Source: Patiriisocius sp047730165 (GTDB lineage Bacteria; Bacteroidota; Bacteroidia; Flavobacteriales; Flavobacteriaceae). From it: a DNA stretch of 64,000 nucleotides. Positions within the stretch are counted from its first letter, which is position 1. Each line of letters begins with the position of its first letter. The position numbers and the translations under genes were made by a program. The stretch is from positions 124,001 through 188,000 of the forward strand of contig NZ_CP159834.1 of NCBI RefSeq assembly GCF_047730165.1, in the 5' to 3' direction. The notes beneath the pieces are model-generated. The model was not told the origin of the DNA, made no database searches, and worked only from the letters and a program-made list of their open reading frames with translations. Shown piece by piece: positions 8,563 to 17,545 of this stretch.

Positions 8563-8778
8563 TTAGTATCTGTATGTTATTCGAGCCTTAGTCAAATCGT
8601 AAGGACTCATTTCTAATTTTACTTTATCTCCTGGTAATAATTTTATATAGTGCATTCTCATTTTTCCTGAGATATGCGCCGTAACTATATGTCCGTTTTC
8701 TAACTCGACTCTAAACATTGCATTACTTAATGCTTCTACAATGCTACCATCTTGTTCTATTGCCGGTTGTTTTGCCAT
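8563..8778 (-). CDS. infA: Translation initiation factor IF-1
   Basis: An S1/OB-fold factor that occupies the 30S A site during initiation. It has 71 residues, starting MAKQPAIEQDGSIVEALSNAMF and containing ISGKMRMHYIKLLPGDKV and TKARITYRY, the full family length. It lies 79 nt after secY and 1 nt before rpmJ. Confidence 0.96.
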   Translation of the reverse strand: MAKQPAIEQDGSIVEALSNAMFRVELENGHIVTAHISGKMRMHYIKLLPGDKVKLEMSPYDLTKARITYRY

Positions 8779-8857
8779 TCTGAAATTTTATTATTATTAT
8801 TAATACGATATTGCAATTGGCAATAGTCATACCAACATTTCAAATATAGTTATTTAG

Positions 8858-10201
8858 TTAGGCAACAGCTTTTCTATTCTTTCCAGTTTTCATTAATCCA
8901 TCATAGTGACGGTTTAATAAATAAGAGTTGATCTGTTGCATTGTATCTATTGCTACACCCACCATAATTAATAGTGACGTCCCACCGTAGAATAATGCCC
9001 AACCTTGCTGAAGACCCATAAGCTTCACAACTATTGCAGGAAAAATTGCAAGTAGCGCAAGGAATATAGAACCCGGTAAGGTAATTTGTGACATAATTCT
9101 ATCTAACAACTCTGCCGTGTCTGTTCCAGGCTTAATCCCAGGAATAAAACCACCGCTTCGTTTAAGATCATCTGCCATTTTATTAGTTGGTACTGTAATC
9201 GCAGTATAGAAATATGTAAACACAATAATCAATATTGCAAAGGTCACATTATACCACAATCCAAATATATCACTATAAGTAGCCTGTATCGAAGTTGCCC
9301 ATTCAGAGTCAGATAAACTAGCTACTGCAGATGGAACAAACATGATTGCTTGCGCAAAGATAATAGGCATTACCCCAGAAGCATTAAGCTTTAATGGAAT
9401 AAACTGTCTTGCACCAAAAATGTTACGCTCATACTCCCCTGTAGCCGTTCTTCTTGCATACTGGACCGGTATCTTTCTAACCGCTAGCACTAGCATTACA
9501 CAGGCTAAAATAATTACAAACCAGATTACCAGTTCAATTAGAACCATAATCAAACCACCGTTAGATTCAAATACTCTAGAAGCAAATTCTTGAACAAATG
9601 ATTGTGGTAATGTTGCAATAATACCTACCATAATTAAGATAGAAATACCGTTTCCGATTCCTTTATCCGTAATCTTCTCTCCTAACCACATTGCAAAGAT
9701 AGTACCTGTTACAAGGATTAATGTTGAAGTTACCATAAACCATAACGGCTTACCTAGGATAAACGCGTCTGCTGGAACACCCAATGCCTCAAGACCTAAA
9801 AGGTAACTTGGAGCCTGTATCAAACAAATACCTATAGTTAACCATCGAGTAATTTGATTAATTTTCTTTCTTCCACTCTCACCTTCTTTTTGTAATTTTT
9901 GAAGGTAAGGAACAGCAATTTGCATTAACTGTACAACAATAGAAGCAGAAATGTATGGCATAATTCCCAATGCAAAAACAGAAGCATTTGCGAATGCACC
10001 TCCCGTAAAAGCATTTAACAAACTTCCTAATCCACCGCCATCAAAGTTGCTGGCAAAACCACCTAACTTAGAAGCATCAATACCTGGAAGTGTTACCTGC
10101 GCACCAAATCGATACACTAATAATAGACCAAGCGTTAAGATAATACGGTTACGTAGTTCCTCTATTTTCCAAACGTTTTTTATGTTTTCAATAAATTTCA
10201 T
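8858..10201 (-). CDS. secY: Preprotein translocase subunit SecY
   Basis: The channel subunit of the Sec translocon in the inner membrane. It has 447 residues with the expected ten hydrophobic helices. Conserved segments include LGIMPYISASIVVQLM (helix 2), the cytoplasmic loop GEKITDKGIGNGISILIM, and IPGIKPGTDTAELLDRIM. It is 14 nt downstream of rplO in the spc segment. Confidence 0.97.
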   Translation of the reverse strand: MKFIENIKNVWKIEELRNRIILTLGLLLVYRFGAQVTLPGIDASKLGGFASNFDGGGLGSLLNAFTGGAFANASVFALGIMPYISASIVVQLMQIAVPYLQKLQKEGESGRKKINQITRWLTIGICLIQAPSYLLGLEALGVPADAFILGKPLWFMVTSTLILVTGTIFAMWLGEKITDKGIGNGISILIMVGIIATLPQSFVQEFASRVFESNGGLIMVLIELVIWFVIILACVMLVLAVRKIPVQYARRTATGEYERNIFGARQFIPLKLNASGVMPIIFAQAIMFVPSAVASLSDSEWATSIQATYSDIFGLWYNVTFAILIIVFTYFYTAITVPTNKMADDLKRSGGFIPGIKPGTDTAELLDRIMSQITLPGSIFLALLAIFPAIVVKLMGLQQGWALFYGGTSLLIMVGVAIDTMQQINSYLLNRHYDGLMKTGKNRKAVA

Positions 10202-10215
10202 TGGTCTCTTTTAAA

Positions 10216-10668
10216 TTACAAAGTTACTACTTCACCACCTGCAGCCTCAATCGCACTCTTAGCTGTAGCAGTAAATTTGTGAGCGGTTACCTTAAGTTTT
10301 GCTTTCAATTCTCCTCTTCCTAAGATCTTCACCATTTCATTCTTGCCGGCAAGACCCATTTCAACTAAAGCGTCAAAATCTAAAGTTCCATTGATTTTTT
10401 TCTCGTCAACAAGCTGTTGAAGCGTGTCTAAGTTTACACCTTGATATTCCTTACGGTTTATGTTAGTGAAACCAAACTTAGGTACACGTCTTTGAAGTGG
10501 CATTTGCCCACCTTCAAAACCTAATTTCTTAGAATAACCAGAACGGGACTTCGCCCCATTGTGACCACGTGTTGCAGTTCCGCCTTTACCAGAACCTTGT
10601 CCACGACCTATTCGTTTCCCTTGGGTTTTAACTGCACCTTTTGCAGGTCTTAAGCTATGTAATTCCAT
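10216..10668 (-). CDS. rplO: 50S ribosomal protein L15
   Basis: A late large-subunit assembly protein. It has 150 residues: a glycine-rich basic N-terminal tail (KRIGRGQGSGKGGTATRGHNG) and a globular C-terminal domain. It sits 11 nt after rpmD and 14 nt before secY. Confidence 0.96.
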   Translation of the reverse strand: MELHSLRPAKGAVKTQGKRIGRGQGSGKGGTATRGHNGAKSRSGYSKKLGFEGGQMPLQRRVPKFGFTNINRKEYQGVNLDTLQQLVDEKKINGTLDFDALVEMGLAGKNEMVKILGRGELKAKLKVTAHKFTATAKSAIEAAGGEVVTL

Positions 10669-10679
10669 TTTTGAATATC

Positions 10680-10859
10680 TTATTTAGTTTCAAAAGAAAC
10701 TAAGTGTGAAACTTTGTTTACCATACCAAGTATACTTGGTGTGCTTTCATGCTCTACAGTCTGTCCTATTTTTTTTAGGCCTAGCGCTTCGAGCGTTCTC
10801 TTTTGGGTCTTAGTGCGGTTAATTGCACTTTTCACCTTTGTTACTTTAATCTTTGCCAT
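10680..10859 (-). CDS. rpmD: 50S ribosomal protein L30
   Basis: A 59-residue protein read from the ATG at 10859: it starts MAKIKVTKVKSAINRTKTQ, contains LEALGLKKIGQTVEHES and ends SHLVSFETK. This is the L30 ferredoxin-like fold with its KTLEALGL-type helix. It lies between rpsE (38 nt upstream) and rplO (11 nt downstream), the canonical position. Confidence 0.94.
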   Translation of the reverse strand: MAKIKVTKVKSAINRTKTQKRTLEALGLKKIGQTVEHESTPSILGMVNKVSHLVSFETK

Positions 10860-10897
10860 ATTAATTGTCTGCCTAAACAGAAAGTTTTAATTGGTTA

Positions 10898-11422
10898 TTA
10901 TCCTTTGTATAATTTCTCTATCGAAATACCTCTTTGCTTTGCAACAGTATGAGCACTTCTCATTTGTAATAAAGCATCAAAAGTAGCTTTCACCACGTTA
11001 TGTGGGTTAGACGATCCTTGAGACTTAGATAATACATCATGAATACCTACTGCTTCTAATACCGCACGTACCGCTCCACCAGCAATAACTCCTGTACCAG
11101 GCGCTGCTGGTAAAAGATTCACTCTAGCTCCACCATACTTACCTTTTTGCTCGTGTGGCAATGTCGCTTTGTTCAATGGAATACGAACTAAGTTTTTCTT
11201 AGCGTCTTCTATTGCTTTAGCGATAGCACTAGCAACATCTTTAGACTTTCCAAGACCTTGTCCTACTACACCCTTTTCATCCCCTACAACTACAATAGCT
11301 GAAAATCCGAAAGCTCTACCACCTTTTGTCACCTTAGTAACACGTTGTACACCTACCAGACGATCTTTAAGATCTAATCCTCCTGGCTTTACTAATTCTA
11401 CGTTTTTATAATCTTGATACAT
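10898..11422 (-). CDS. rpsE: 30S ribosomal protein S5
   Basis: A decoding-accuracy protein of the 30S subunit. It has 174 residues: the double-stranded RNA-binding-like N-terminal domain with VTKVTKGGRAFGFSAIVVVGD, then the C-terminal domain with APGTGVIAGGAVRAVLEAVGI. It lies 5 nt after rplR and 38 nt before rpmD. Confidence 0.97.
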   Translation of the reverse strand: MYQDYKNVELVKPGGLDLKDRLVGVQRVTKVTKGGRAFGFSAIVVVGDEKGVVGQGLGKSKDVASAIAKAIEDAKKNLVRIPLNKATLPHEQKGKYGGARVNLLPAAPGTGVIAGGAVRAVLEAVGIHDVLSKSQGSSNPHNVVKATFDALLQMRSAHTVAKQRGISIEKLYKG

Positions 11423-11427
11423 ACTAC

Positions 11428-11781
11428 TTAGAATTTTAGGCCACCTTCGCGTGCACCTTCTGCTAATGATTTAACTCTTCCGTGATATAAGTAACCGCCT
11501 CTGTCGAAAGACACAGTATCCACTCCAGCCTTGATAGCCTTCTCTGCAACTGCCTTACCTACTATTTTTGCTATTTCAACCTTGTTACCAGTTGCTTTCA
11601 CATCCTTGTCTCTTGATGACGCTGCGGTAATTGTTTTACCACTTACATCGTCTATCAATTGAGCATAAATTTCTTTATTACTTCTGAAAACTGCCAAACG
11701 TGGGCGTTGCTCTGTTCCTGAAACCGTCTTACGTATTCTGAAACGTAATCGCTGTCTTCTATCTGTTTTTGATAATGCCAT
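11428..11781 (-). CDS. rplR: 50S ribosomal protein L18
   Basis: A 5S rRNA-binding protein. It has 117 residues with RLRFRIRKTVSGTEQRPRL, VFRSNKEIYAQLID and the C-terminal FDRGGYLYHGRVKSLAEGAR. It lies 11 nt after rplF and 5 nt before rpsE. Confidence 0.97.
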   Translation of the reverse strand: MALSKTDRRQRLRFRIRKTVSGTEQRPRLAVFRSNKEIYAQLIDDVSGKTITAASSRDKDVKATGNKVEIAKIVGKAVAEKAIKAGVDTVSFDRGGYLYHGRVKSLAEGAREGGLKF

Positions 11782-11792
11782 AACGCTATTGT

Positions 11793-12335
11793 TTATGCAG
11801 ATTTACCTGCTTTTCTTCTTAATACTTCACCTACGAACTTCACACCTTTACCTTTGTAAGGTTCTGGTCTACGGAAGCCACGGATCTTAGCCGCAACCTG
11901 TCCTACCAGTTGTTTGTCGTGAGATGATAATTTTATGATTGGATTTTTTCCTTTTTCCGAAATAGTCTCCACTTTAACTTCTTGTGCAATCTCTAGTACA
12001 ATGTTATGAGAAAAACCTAAAGCCAATTCTAAACGTTGACCTTGATTACTCGCTCTATAACCTACACCTACAAGCTCTAAAGATTTTGACCATCCTTCAG
12101 AAACACCAGCACACATATTGTTTACCAATGCTCTATAAAGACCATGCTTCGCTCTGTGATCTTTATGATCTGATGAACGTTCTACTATCACTTCTTCTCC
12201 CTCAACTTTTACAGTTACATCACTGAATTCTTGAGTTAACTCTCCTAACTTTCCTTTAACTGTAATTACGTTGTCTTTTACAACAACTGTAACTCCACTA
12301 GGAATCGATACCGGGTTTTTACCTATTCTTGACAT
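11793..12335 (-). CDS. rplF: 50S ribosomal protein L6
   Basis: A large-subunit protein near the factor-binding site. It has 180 residues: two alpha/beta repeats, with MSRIGKNPVSIPSGVTV at the start and the signature PEPYKGKGVKFVGEVLRRK near the C-terminus. It lies 18 nt after rpsH and 11 nt before rplR. Confidence 0.97.
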   Translation of the reverse strand: MSRIGKNPVSIPSGVTVVVKDNVITVKGKLGELTQEFSDVTVKVEGEEVIVERSSDHKDHRAKHGLYRALVNNMCAGVSEGWSKSLELVGVGYRASNQGQRLELALGFSHNIVLEIAQEVKVETISEKGKNPIIKLSSHDKQLVGQVAAKIRGFRRPEPYKGKGVKFVGEVLRRKAGKSA

Positions 12336-12353
12336 TTCTTCTTGTCTTTAATA

Positions 12354-12752
12354 TTAGTATACGTAACATAAAACTTCACCACCTACGTTTTGAGCTGAGG
12401 CTTGCTTGGCAGTCATTACTCCCGCAGAAGTAGAAACTATAGCAATCCCAAGTCCGTTTAAGATACGTGGCATCTCTCCTGCACCCGCATATTTACGTAA
12501 ACCAGGTGTACTTATTCTCTGTATTTTTTTGATCACAGGATCTTTAGAAAGCTTATCATACTTAAGTGCAATTTTGATTGTCCCCTGAGGCCCATTATCA
12601 TCAAATTTGTAGCTCAAGACAAAACCTTGATCAAATAATATTTTTGTAATCTCTTTTTTGAGATTAGAAGCTGGAACTTCCACCACTCGGTGGCCAGCTT
12701 GTACTGCATTCCTAACTCTCGTTAAGTAATCTGCGATAGTATCTGTATTCAT
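12354..12752 (-). CDS. rpsH: 30S ribosomal protein S8
   Basis: Binds the central domain of 16S rRNA and, in E. coli, represses the spc operon at the rplE start. It has 132 residues: DTIADYLTRVRNAVQAGH at the start and the C-terminal LGIAIVSTSAGVMTAKQA signature. It is preceded by a 69-nt spacer after rpsN, one of the longer gaps within the spc segment. Confidence 0.96.
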   Translation of the reverse strand: MNTDTIADYLTRVRNAVQAGHRVVEVPASNLKKEITKILFDQGFVLSYKFDDNGPQGTIKIALKYDKLSKDPVIKKIQRISTPGLRKYAGAGEMPRILNGLGIAIVSTSAGVMTAKQASAQNVGGEVLCYVY

Positions 12753-12821
12753 AATTTAATTTTACGGATGTGGTTTTCACTTGAAATTTCAGAAGTAAAC
12801 CTACAACCAATTAGTACTATT

Positions 12822-13091
12822 TTACCAAGATGCTTTTCTAACACCAGGTATCAAACCTTGATTAGCCATTTCACGAAAAGTAACACGTGAAATACCAAAA
12901 GTTCTCATGTAACCTTTAGGTCTTCCAGTTAATTTACAACGGTTGTGTAAACGTACCGGAGAAGCATCTTTAGGCAATTTCTGTAAACCTTCCCAATCGC
13001 CTGCATCTTTCAATACCTTACGTTTAGCGGCATACTTCTTTACCATTGCTTGTCTCTTTACCTCACGGGCTTTCATTGATTCTTTAGCCAT
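12822..13091 (-). CDS. rpsN: 30S ribosomal protein S14 (zinc-free type)
   Basis: 30S head protein. It has 89 residues, starting MAKESMKAREVKRQAMVKK and containing RLHNRCKLTGRPKGYMRTFGISR. It is the long form without the CxxC...CxxC zinc ribbon of the short S14. It lies 3 nt after rplE. Confidence 0.96.
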   Translation of the reverse strand: MAKESMKAREVKRQAMVKKYAAKRKVLKDAGDWEGLQKLPKDASPVRLHNRCKLTGRPKGYMRTFGISRVTFREMANQGLIPGVRKASW

Positions 13092-13094
13092 ATC

Positions 13095-13646
13095 TTAATT
13101 TTTTTGAAAAGGTAAACCTAGCGATCCTAATAAAGATTTCGCCTCTTTATCCGTATCTGCTGTCGTCACAAATGTGATGTTTAGTCCTTCAATTTTCTTT
13201 ACTTTATCAATATCGATCTCTGGAAAGATAATCTGTTCAGTAACTCCCAAAGAGTAGTTACCTCTTCCGTCAAAACCTGTAACTTTAATACCATTAAAGT
13301 CACGTACTCGTGGTAATGAAGATGTGATTAATCTGTCTAAAAATTCGTACATACGTTCTCCACGTAATGTTACTCTAGCACCGATAGGCATCCCTTTACG
13401 TAATTTGAAGGTAGCAACATCTTTCTTTGAGATTGTTGCAACAGCATGTTGTCCAGTGATATTAGAAAGCTCTTCTACTGCGTAGTCGATCAATTTTTTA
13501 TCTGCAACAGCTGCACCTACTCCACGTGATACAACGATACGCGCTAGTTTAGGAACTTGATGTACATTTTTGTACCCAAATTCATCCGTAAGAACACTTA
13601 CTACTCTGCTCTTATATTCTTCCTTAAGTCTTGGTGTATATGCCAT
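13095..13646 (-). CDS. rplE: 50S ribosomal protein L5
   Basis: Binds 5S rRNA and contacts P-site tRNA. It has 183 residues with PKLARIVVSRGVG, KLRKGMPIGARVTLRG and the C-terminal ITFVTTADTDKEAKSLL. It lies 2 nt after rplX and 3 nt before rpsN. Confidence 0.97.
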   Translation of the reverse strand: MAYTPRLKEEYKSRVVSVLTDEFGYKNVHQVPKLARIVVSRGVGAAVADKKLIDYAVEELSNITGQHAVATISKKDVATFKLRKGMPIGARVTLRGERMYEFLDRLITSSLPRVRDFNGIKVTGFDGRGNYSLGVTEQIIFPEIDIDKVKKIEGLNITFVTTADTDKEAKSLLGSLGLPFQKN

Positions 13647-13648
13647 AA

Positions 13649-13963
13649 CTATAATACTTGATTCGATTTTTTAGAAAATCGTACTTTTTTACCATCTTCC
13701 ATTCTATATCCTATTCTTGTTGCAGATCCATCTTTAGGGTCTACAATAGAAAGGTTAGAAATATGAATAAGAGCTTCTTTTTCAGTAATTCCACCTTGAG
13801 GATTTGCCGAACTTGGCTTCTCATGCTTCTTTACAAGATTTACTCCTTCTACTATTGCTTTGTTCTTATCAGCAACCACACTCATTACTTTTCCTTCAGA
13901 TCCTTTGTGATCTCCGGCCGTAACAACAACTGTATCTCCTGTTTTTATTTTAAGCTTTCCCAT
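13649..13963 (-). CDS. rplX: 50S ribosomal protein L24
   Basis: An early assembly initiator of the 50S subunit. It has 104 residues with a KOW motif near the N-terminus (KTGDTVVVTAGDHKGSEGKV) and VNLVKKHEKPSSANPQGGI. It lies 12 nt after rplN and 2 nt before rplE. Confidence 0.96.
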   Translation of the reverse strand: MGKLKIKTGDTVVVTAGDHKGSEGKVMSVVADKNKAIVEGVNLVKKHEKPSSANPQGGITEKEALIHISNLSIVDPKDGSATRIGYRMEDGKKVRFSKKSNQVL

Positions 13964-13975
13964 TTTACTTTCGTA

Positions 13976-14344
13976 TTAAAGCACCTCTGGTGCCAATGAT
14001 ACAATCTTCATAAATTGTCTGTCACGAAGCTCTCTTGCAACCGGTCCAAAAACACGTGTACCTCTCATTTCCCCTTGAGGTCCTAATAATACACAAGCGT
14101 TATCGTCAAAACGGATATATGATCCATCTGGTCTTCTCACTTCTTTTTTCACACGTACAACAACTGCTGTTGAGACAGTTCCCTTCTTTACAGTTCCATT
14201 AGGTGTAGCTTCTTTTACAGAAACTACAATCTTGTCACCAATAGAAGCGTATCTTCTCTTTGTTCCACCCAGTACACGAATGGTAAGTACCTCTTTTGCA
14301 CCGGTGTTGTCTGCGACTCTAAGTCTTGATTCTTGTTGTAACAT
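13976..14344 (-). CDS. rplN: 50S ribosomal protein L14
   Basis: Large-subunit protein at the 30S interface. It has 122 residues with MLQQESRLRVADNTGAKEV, GTVKKGTVSTAVVVRVKK and RGTRVFGPVARELR, the standard length. It lies 2 nt after rpsQ. Confidence 0.97.
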   Translation of the reverse strand: MLQQESRLRVADNTGAKEVLTIRVLGGTKRRYASIGDKIVVSVKEATPNGTVKKGTVSTAVVVRVKKEVRRPDGSYIRFDDNACVLLGPQGEMRGTRVFGPVARELRDRQFMKIVSLAPEVL

Positions 14345-14346
14345 AT

Positions 14347-14610
14347 CTACTTCGCTCTTTCAATTATTTCTACTAATCTCCAACATTTGGTCTTACTCAT
14401 AGGTCGTGTTTCCATGATCTTTACAGTATCACCTTCGTTGCAATCGTTTTTCTCGTCGTGCGCTACGTATTTTTTCGTCTTTAAAACGAATTTTCCATAC
14501 ATAGGATGTTTTACCTTCTTTACTTCGGCAACAACTATAGATTTCTCCATTTTGTTAGAAGTAACTACACCTACACGTTCTTTTCTTAAGTTTCTTTTTA
14601 ATTCTTCCAT
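14347..14610 (-). CDS. rpsQ: 30S ribosomal protein S17
   Basis: An OB-fold 16S rRNA-binding protein. It has 87 residues with LRKERVGVVTSNKMEKSIVV and GDTVKIMETRPMSKTKCWRLVEI. It lies 13 nt after rpmC. Confidence 0.96.
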   Translation of the reverse strand: MEELKRNLRKERVGVVTSNKMEKSIVVAEVKKVKHPMYGKFVLKTKKYVAHDEKNDCNEGDTVKIMETRPMSKTKCWRLVEIIERAK

Positions 14611-14623
14611 CTTACAGTGGGTA

Positions 14624-14815
14624 CTATTGTACGTCTCTTTTAGTTAATTCTGTCGCAATTCTAGCAATCGATCTTCTGTGATTTCTTAACTGAATTGGAT
14701 TCTCTAATGGAGAAATGGTATGAGCCATTTTCAGGTCTGAATATAACTTCTTTGCTGACGCGAATTCCTCTTGTAGCTCTACAGTAGTCGCCTCGTTTAT
14801 TTGTGCTTGTTTCAT
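14624..14815 (-). CDS. rpmC: 50S ribosomal protein L29
   Basis: A small helical protein at the polypeptide exit tunnel. It has 63 residues, with LQEEFASAKKLYSDLKMAH and ENPIQLRNHRRSIARIATEL. It lies 12 nt after rplP and 13 nt before rpsQ. Confidence 0.94.
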   Translation of the reverse strand: MKQAQINEATTVELQEEFASAKKLYSDLKMAHTISPLENPIQLRNHRRSIARIATELTKRDVQ

Positions 14816-14827
14816 CTTACAAAAATT

Positions 14828-15247
14828 TTACGCTTGGTAATCTCTCGATACTACAAACTTGGTTTTTACTGGAAGCTTCTGTGCTGCAAGACGTAACGCT
14901 TCTTTTGCTGTTTCCATTGATACACCAGATACTTCAAAAAGTATTCTTCCTGGCTTCACAACGGCTGCCCAATATTCTACTCCACCTTTACCTTTACCCA
15001 TACGTACTTCAAGAGGTTTCTTTGTAATTGGCTTATCTGGAAATATCATAATCCAGATTGAACCTTCTCTTTTCATAAAACGAGTTGCGGCTATACGTGC
15101 TGCTTCTATTTGACGTGCTGTCAAAAAATTTGAATCTAAAGACTTAATACCAAAGGTACCGTATGATAACTGGTTACCACGACCAGCATTTCCTTTCATA
15201 CGTCCTTTCTGCTGCTTACGGAACTTTGTCCTTTTAGGTTGTAACAT
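14828..15247 (-). CDS. rplP: 50S ribosomal protein L16
   Basis: Large-subunit protein near the A-site tRNA. It has 139 residues with MLQPKRTKFRKQQKGRMKG, RQIEAARIAATRFMKREGSI and GKGKGGVEYWAAVVKPGRI. It lies 22 nt after rpsC and 12 nt before rpmC. Confidence 0.97.
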   Translation of the reverse strand: MLQPKRTKFRKQQKGRMKGNAGRGNQLSYGTFGIKSLDSNFLTARQIEAARIAATRFMKREGSIWIMIFPDKPITKKPLEVRMGKGKGGVEYWAAVVKPGRILFEVSGVSMETAKEALRLAAQKLPVKTKFVVSRDYQA

Positions 15248-15269
15248 GTTCTGTTCTCTTTAAAAATGA

Positions 15270-15992
15270 TTACTTTCTACGACGTGGTTTATTATTTCCA
15301 CCTCGACCGGAATTACCTCCTTTTCCACCTTTCTTGTCTAAACCGACAAGTGGAGAAAGTTCTCTCTTTCCGTATACTTCACCTTTCATTATCCATACTT
15401 TAACACCCAATCTACCATAAGTAGTGTGCGCCTCAACTAAAGCATAATCAATATCGGCTCTAAATGTTGATAAAGGAACACGACCTTCTTTGTACCCCTC
15501 AGAACGAGCCATCTCTGCCCCATTCAAACGTCCTGAAATCTGAACTTTAATACCCTCTGCATTCATACGCATTGCTGCTGCAATAGCCATCTTGATTGCA
15601 CGACGGTAAGAAATTCTATTTTCTATCTGTCTAGCGATACTCGACCCTACAAGATACGCGTCCATTTCTGGTCTCTTAATCTCATGGATGTTGATCTGTA
15701 CTTCTTTACCAGTAATCTTCTTAAGCTCTTCTTTTAACTTATCTACCTCTTGACCACCTTTCCCGATAATGATACCAGGTCTAGCCGTAGTGATAGTAAC
15801 GGTTACAAGTTTAAGCGTACGCTCAATAATTACTCGTGACACACTAGCTTTACTTAAACGAGCATGAATGTATTTTCTAATCTTATCGTCTTCGGCAAGT
15901 TTATCACCGTAGTCGTTACCTCCGTACCAGTTAGATTCCCATCCTCTGATAATTCCAAGGCGATTCCCGATTGGATTTGTCTTCTGTCCCAT
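15270..15992 (-). CDS. rpsC: 30S ribosomal protein S3
   Basis: Part of the mRNA entry channel. It has 240 residues: N-terminal KH domain with the motif PGIIIGKGGQEVDKLKEEL and C-terminal domain with RLNGAEMARSEGYKEGRVPL. A Gly/Arg/Asn-rich tail follows (KGGNSGRGGNNKPRRRK). It lies 4 nt after rplV. Confidence 0.97.
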   Translation of the reverse strand: MGQKTNPIGNRLGIIRGWESNWYGGNDYGDKLAEDDKIRKYIHARLSKASVSRVIIERTLKLVTVTITTARPGIIIGKGGQEVDKLKEELKKITGKEVQINIHEIKRPEMDAYLVGSSIARQIENRISYRRAIKMAIAAAMRMNAEGIKVQISGRLNGAEMARSEGYKEGRVPLSTFRADIDYALVEAHTTYGRLGVKVWIMKGEVYGKRELSPLVGLDKKGGKGGNSGRGGNNKPRRRK

Positions 15993-15996
15993 TTAG

Positions 15997-16404
15997 TTAA
16001 CTTTGTGTGTTATCGTTTGCTGCTAATACCAGTGTTACGTGGTTAGAGCGTTTTCTAATTCTATGTGCACGACCTTGAGGCGCCGGACGTAATCTCTTCA
16101 GCATTGTTCCTCCGTCTACACGGATTTCCTTTACAAAAAGATCCGCGTCTTCAATAGAAGCATCTTCATTCTTAGCTTGCCAGTTTGCCATAGCAGACAA
16201 TAACAATTTCTCTAAGCGACGTGATGATTCTTTTGAACTGAACTTCAAAATATTTAATGCTTTCTCAACTTTCTCACCTCTAATCAAATCCGCCATAAGG
16301 CGCATTTTTCTTGGTGATGTAGGGCAATTATTCAACTTAGCAAAGAATTGTGTCTTCTTTGCTTCCTTGATTGCTTCTGCTCTTTCTCTTTTACGAACTC
16401 CCAT
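15997..16404 (-). CDS. rplV: 50S ribosomal protein L22
   Basis: Lines the exit tunnel with its beta hairpin. It has 135 residues with PTSPRKMRLMADLIRGEKVEKAL and VDGGTMLKRLRPAPQGRAHRI; the last is the tunnel loop where macrolide resistance mutations occur in other bacteria. The N-terminus (KRERAEAIKEAKKTQF) is longer than in E. coli. It lies 6 nt after rpsS. Confidence 0.96.
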   Translation of the reverse strand: MGVRKRERAEAIKEAKKTQFFAKLNNCPTSPRKMRLMADLIRGEKVEKALNILKFSSKESSRRLEKLLLSAMANWQAKNEDASIEDADLFVKEIRVDGGTMLKRLRPAPQGRAHRIRKRSNHVTLVLAANDNTQS

Positions 16405-16410
16405 GGCCTA

Positions 16411-16689
16411 TTATTTTTTACCTTTATTTTTGGCACCTGCGTGACCACGGAATGATCTTGTAGGTGAAAATTCTCCTAGTTTATGTCCTACCATATTCTC
16501 AGTTACATATACAGGAACAAATTGCTTCCCATTATGAACTGCGATGGTCTGTCCTACGAAATCTGGAGTTATCATAGAAGCCCTTGACCAAGTCTTGATC
16601 ACAGTCTTCTTATTCCCTTCCACATTTGTCTGTACCTTCTTATCTAATTTATAGTGAACGTACGGTCCTTTTTTTAACGATCTTGCCAT
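16411..16689 (-). CDS. rpsS: 30S ribosomal protein S19
   Basis: 30S head protein. It has 92 residues with MARSLKKGPYVHYKLDKKV, TWSRASMITPDFVGQTIAVHNG and VTENMVGHKLGEFSPTRSF. It lies 3 nt after rplB. Confidence 0.97.
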   Translation of the reverse strand: MARSLKKGPYVHYKLDKKVQTNVEGNKKTVIKTWSRASMITPDFVGQTIAVHNGKQFVPVYVTENMVGHKLGEFSPTRSFRGHAGAKNKGKK

Positions 16690-16692
16690 AGC

Positions 16693-17517
16693 TTATTTCT
16701 TTCTACGTTCTATAATGTATTTATTACTCTGCTTTGTCTTAGAACGAGTTCTGAATCCTTTTGCAGGAATACCGTTTCTAGAACGTGGATGCCCACCTGA
16801 AGATTTACCTTCACCACCACCCATTGGGTGATCTACTGGGTTCATCACTACTGGTCTAACACGTGGTCTTCTACCCAACCATCTAGATCTACCAGCTTTA
16901 CCAGATACAAGTAACTGATGATCACTGTTCGATACCGCTCCGATTGTCGCCATACAAGTAACAAGAATTAGTCTTGTCTCACCTGACGGTAATTTTACCG
17001 TTGCATACTTACCATCTCTTGCCATTAGTTGAGCAAATGCACCAGCACTTCGGGCTAAAACAGCACCTTGACCTGGACGTAACTCTAAACAAGAAATAAT
17101 AGTTCCTAATGGAATACTCGCTAAACTCATAGCGTTTCCAATCTCCGGAGCTACACTATCGCCAGAAACAATATTCTGACCTACTTGAAGTCCATTTTGA
17201 GCAATCACATAACGCTTTTCACCATCTTGGTAATTTAGCAGTGCGATAAACGCAGTACGATTTGGATCATATTCGATTGTCGCTACGGTTGCAGGCACTC
17301 CTACTCTTTCACGTTTAAAATCGATAACACGATACTTCTTTTTATGACCTCCACCAATATGGCGCATCGTCATTTTTCCTTGACTGTTTCTACCACCAGA
17401 TCTCTTATTCGGAGCAAGTAAAGACTTCTCCGGCTTATCAGTTGTAATGGCGTCAAAACCATTTACAACTCTAAAACGCTGACCCGGGGTGATAGGTTTT
17501 AATTTTCTTACTGACAT
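16693..17517 (-). CDS. rplB: 50S ribosomal protein L2
   Basis: Core large-subunit protein next to the peptidyl-transferase centre. It has 274 residues with the signatures KRSGGRNSQGKMTMRHIGGGHKK and PRVRPVVMNPVDHPMGGGEG, the conserved histidine being in the latter. It lies 28 nt after rplW. Confidence 0.98.
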   Translation of the reverse strand: MSVRKLKPITPGQRFRVVNGFDAITTDKPEKSLLAPNKRSGGRNSQGKMTMRHIGGGHKKKYRVIDFKRERVGVPATVATIEYDPNRTAFIALLNYQDGEKRYVIAQNGLQVGQNIVSGDSVAPEIGNAMSLASIPLGTIISCLELRPGQGAVLARSAGAFAQLMARDGKYATVKLPSGETRLILVTCMATIGAVSNSDHQLLVSGKAGRSRWLGRRPRVRPVVMNPVDHPMGGGEGKSSGGHPRSRNGIPAKGFRTRSKTKQSNKYIIERRKK

Positions 17518-17545
17518 TTTTTGTCTAATTTATTGTAAGCTTACC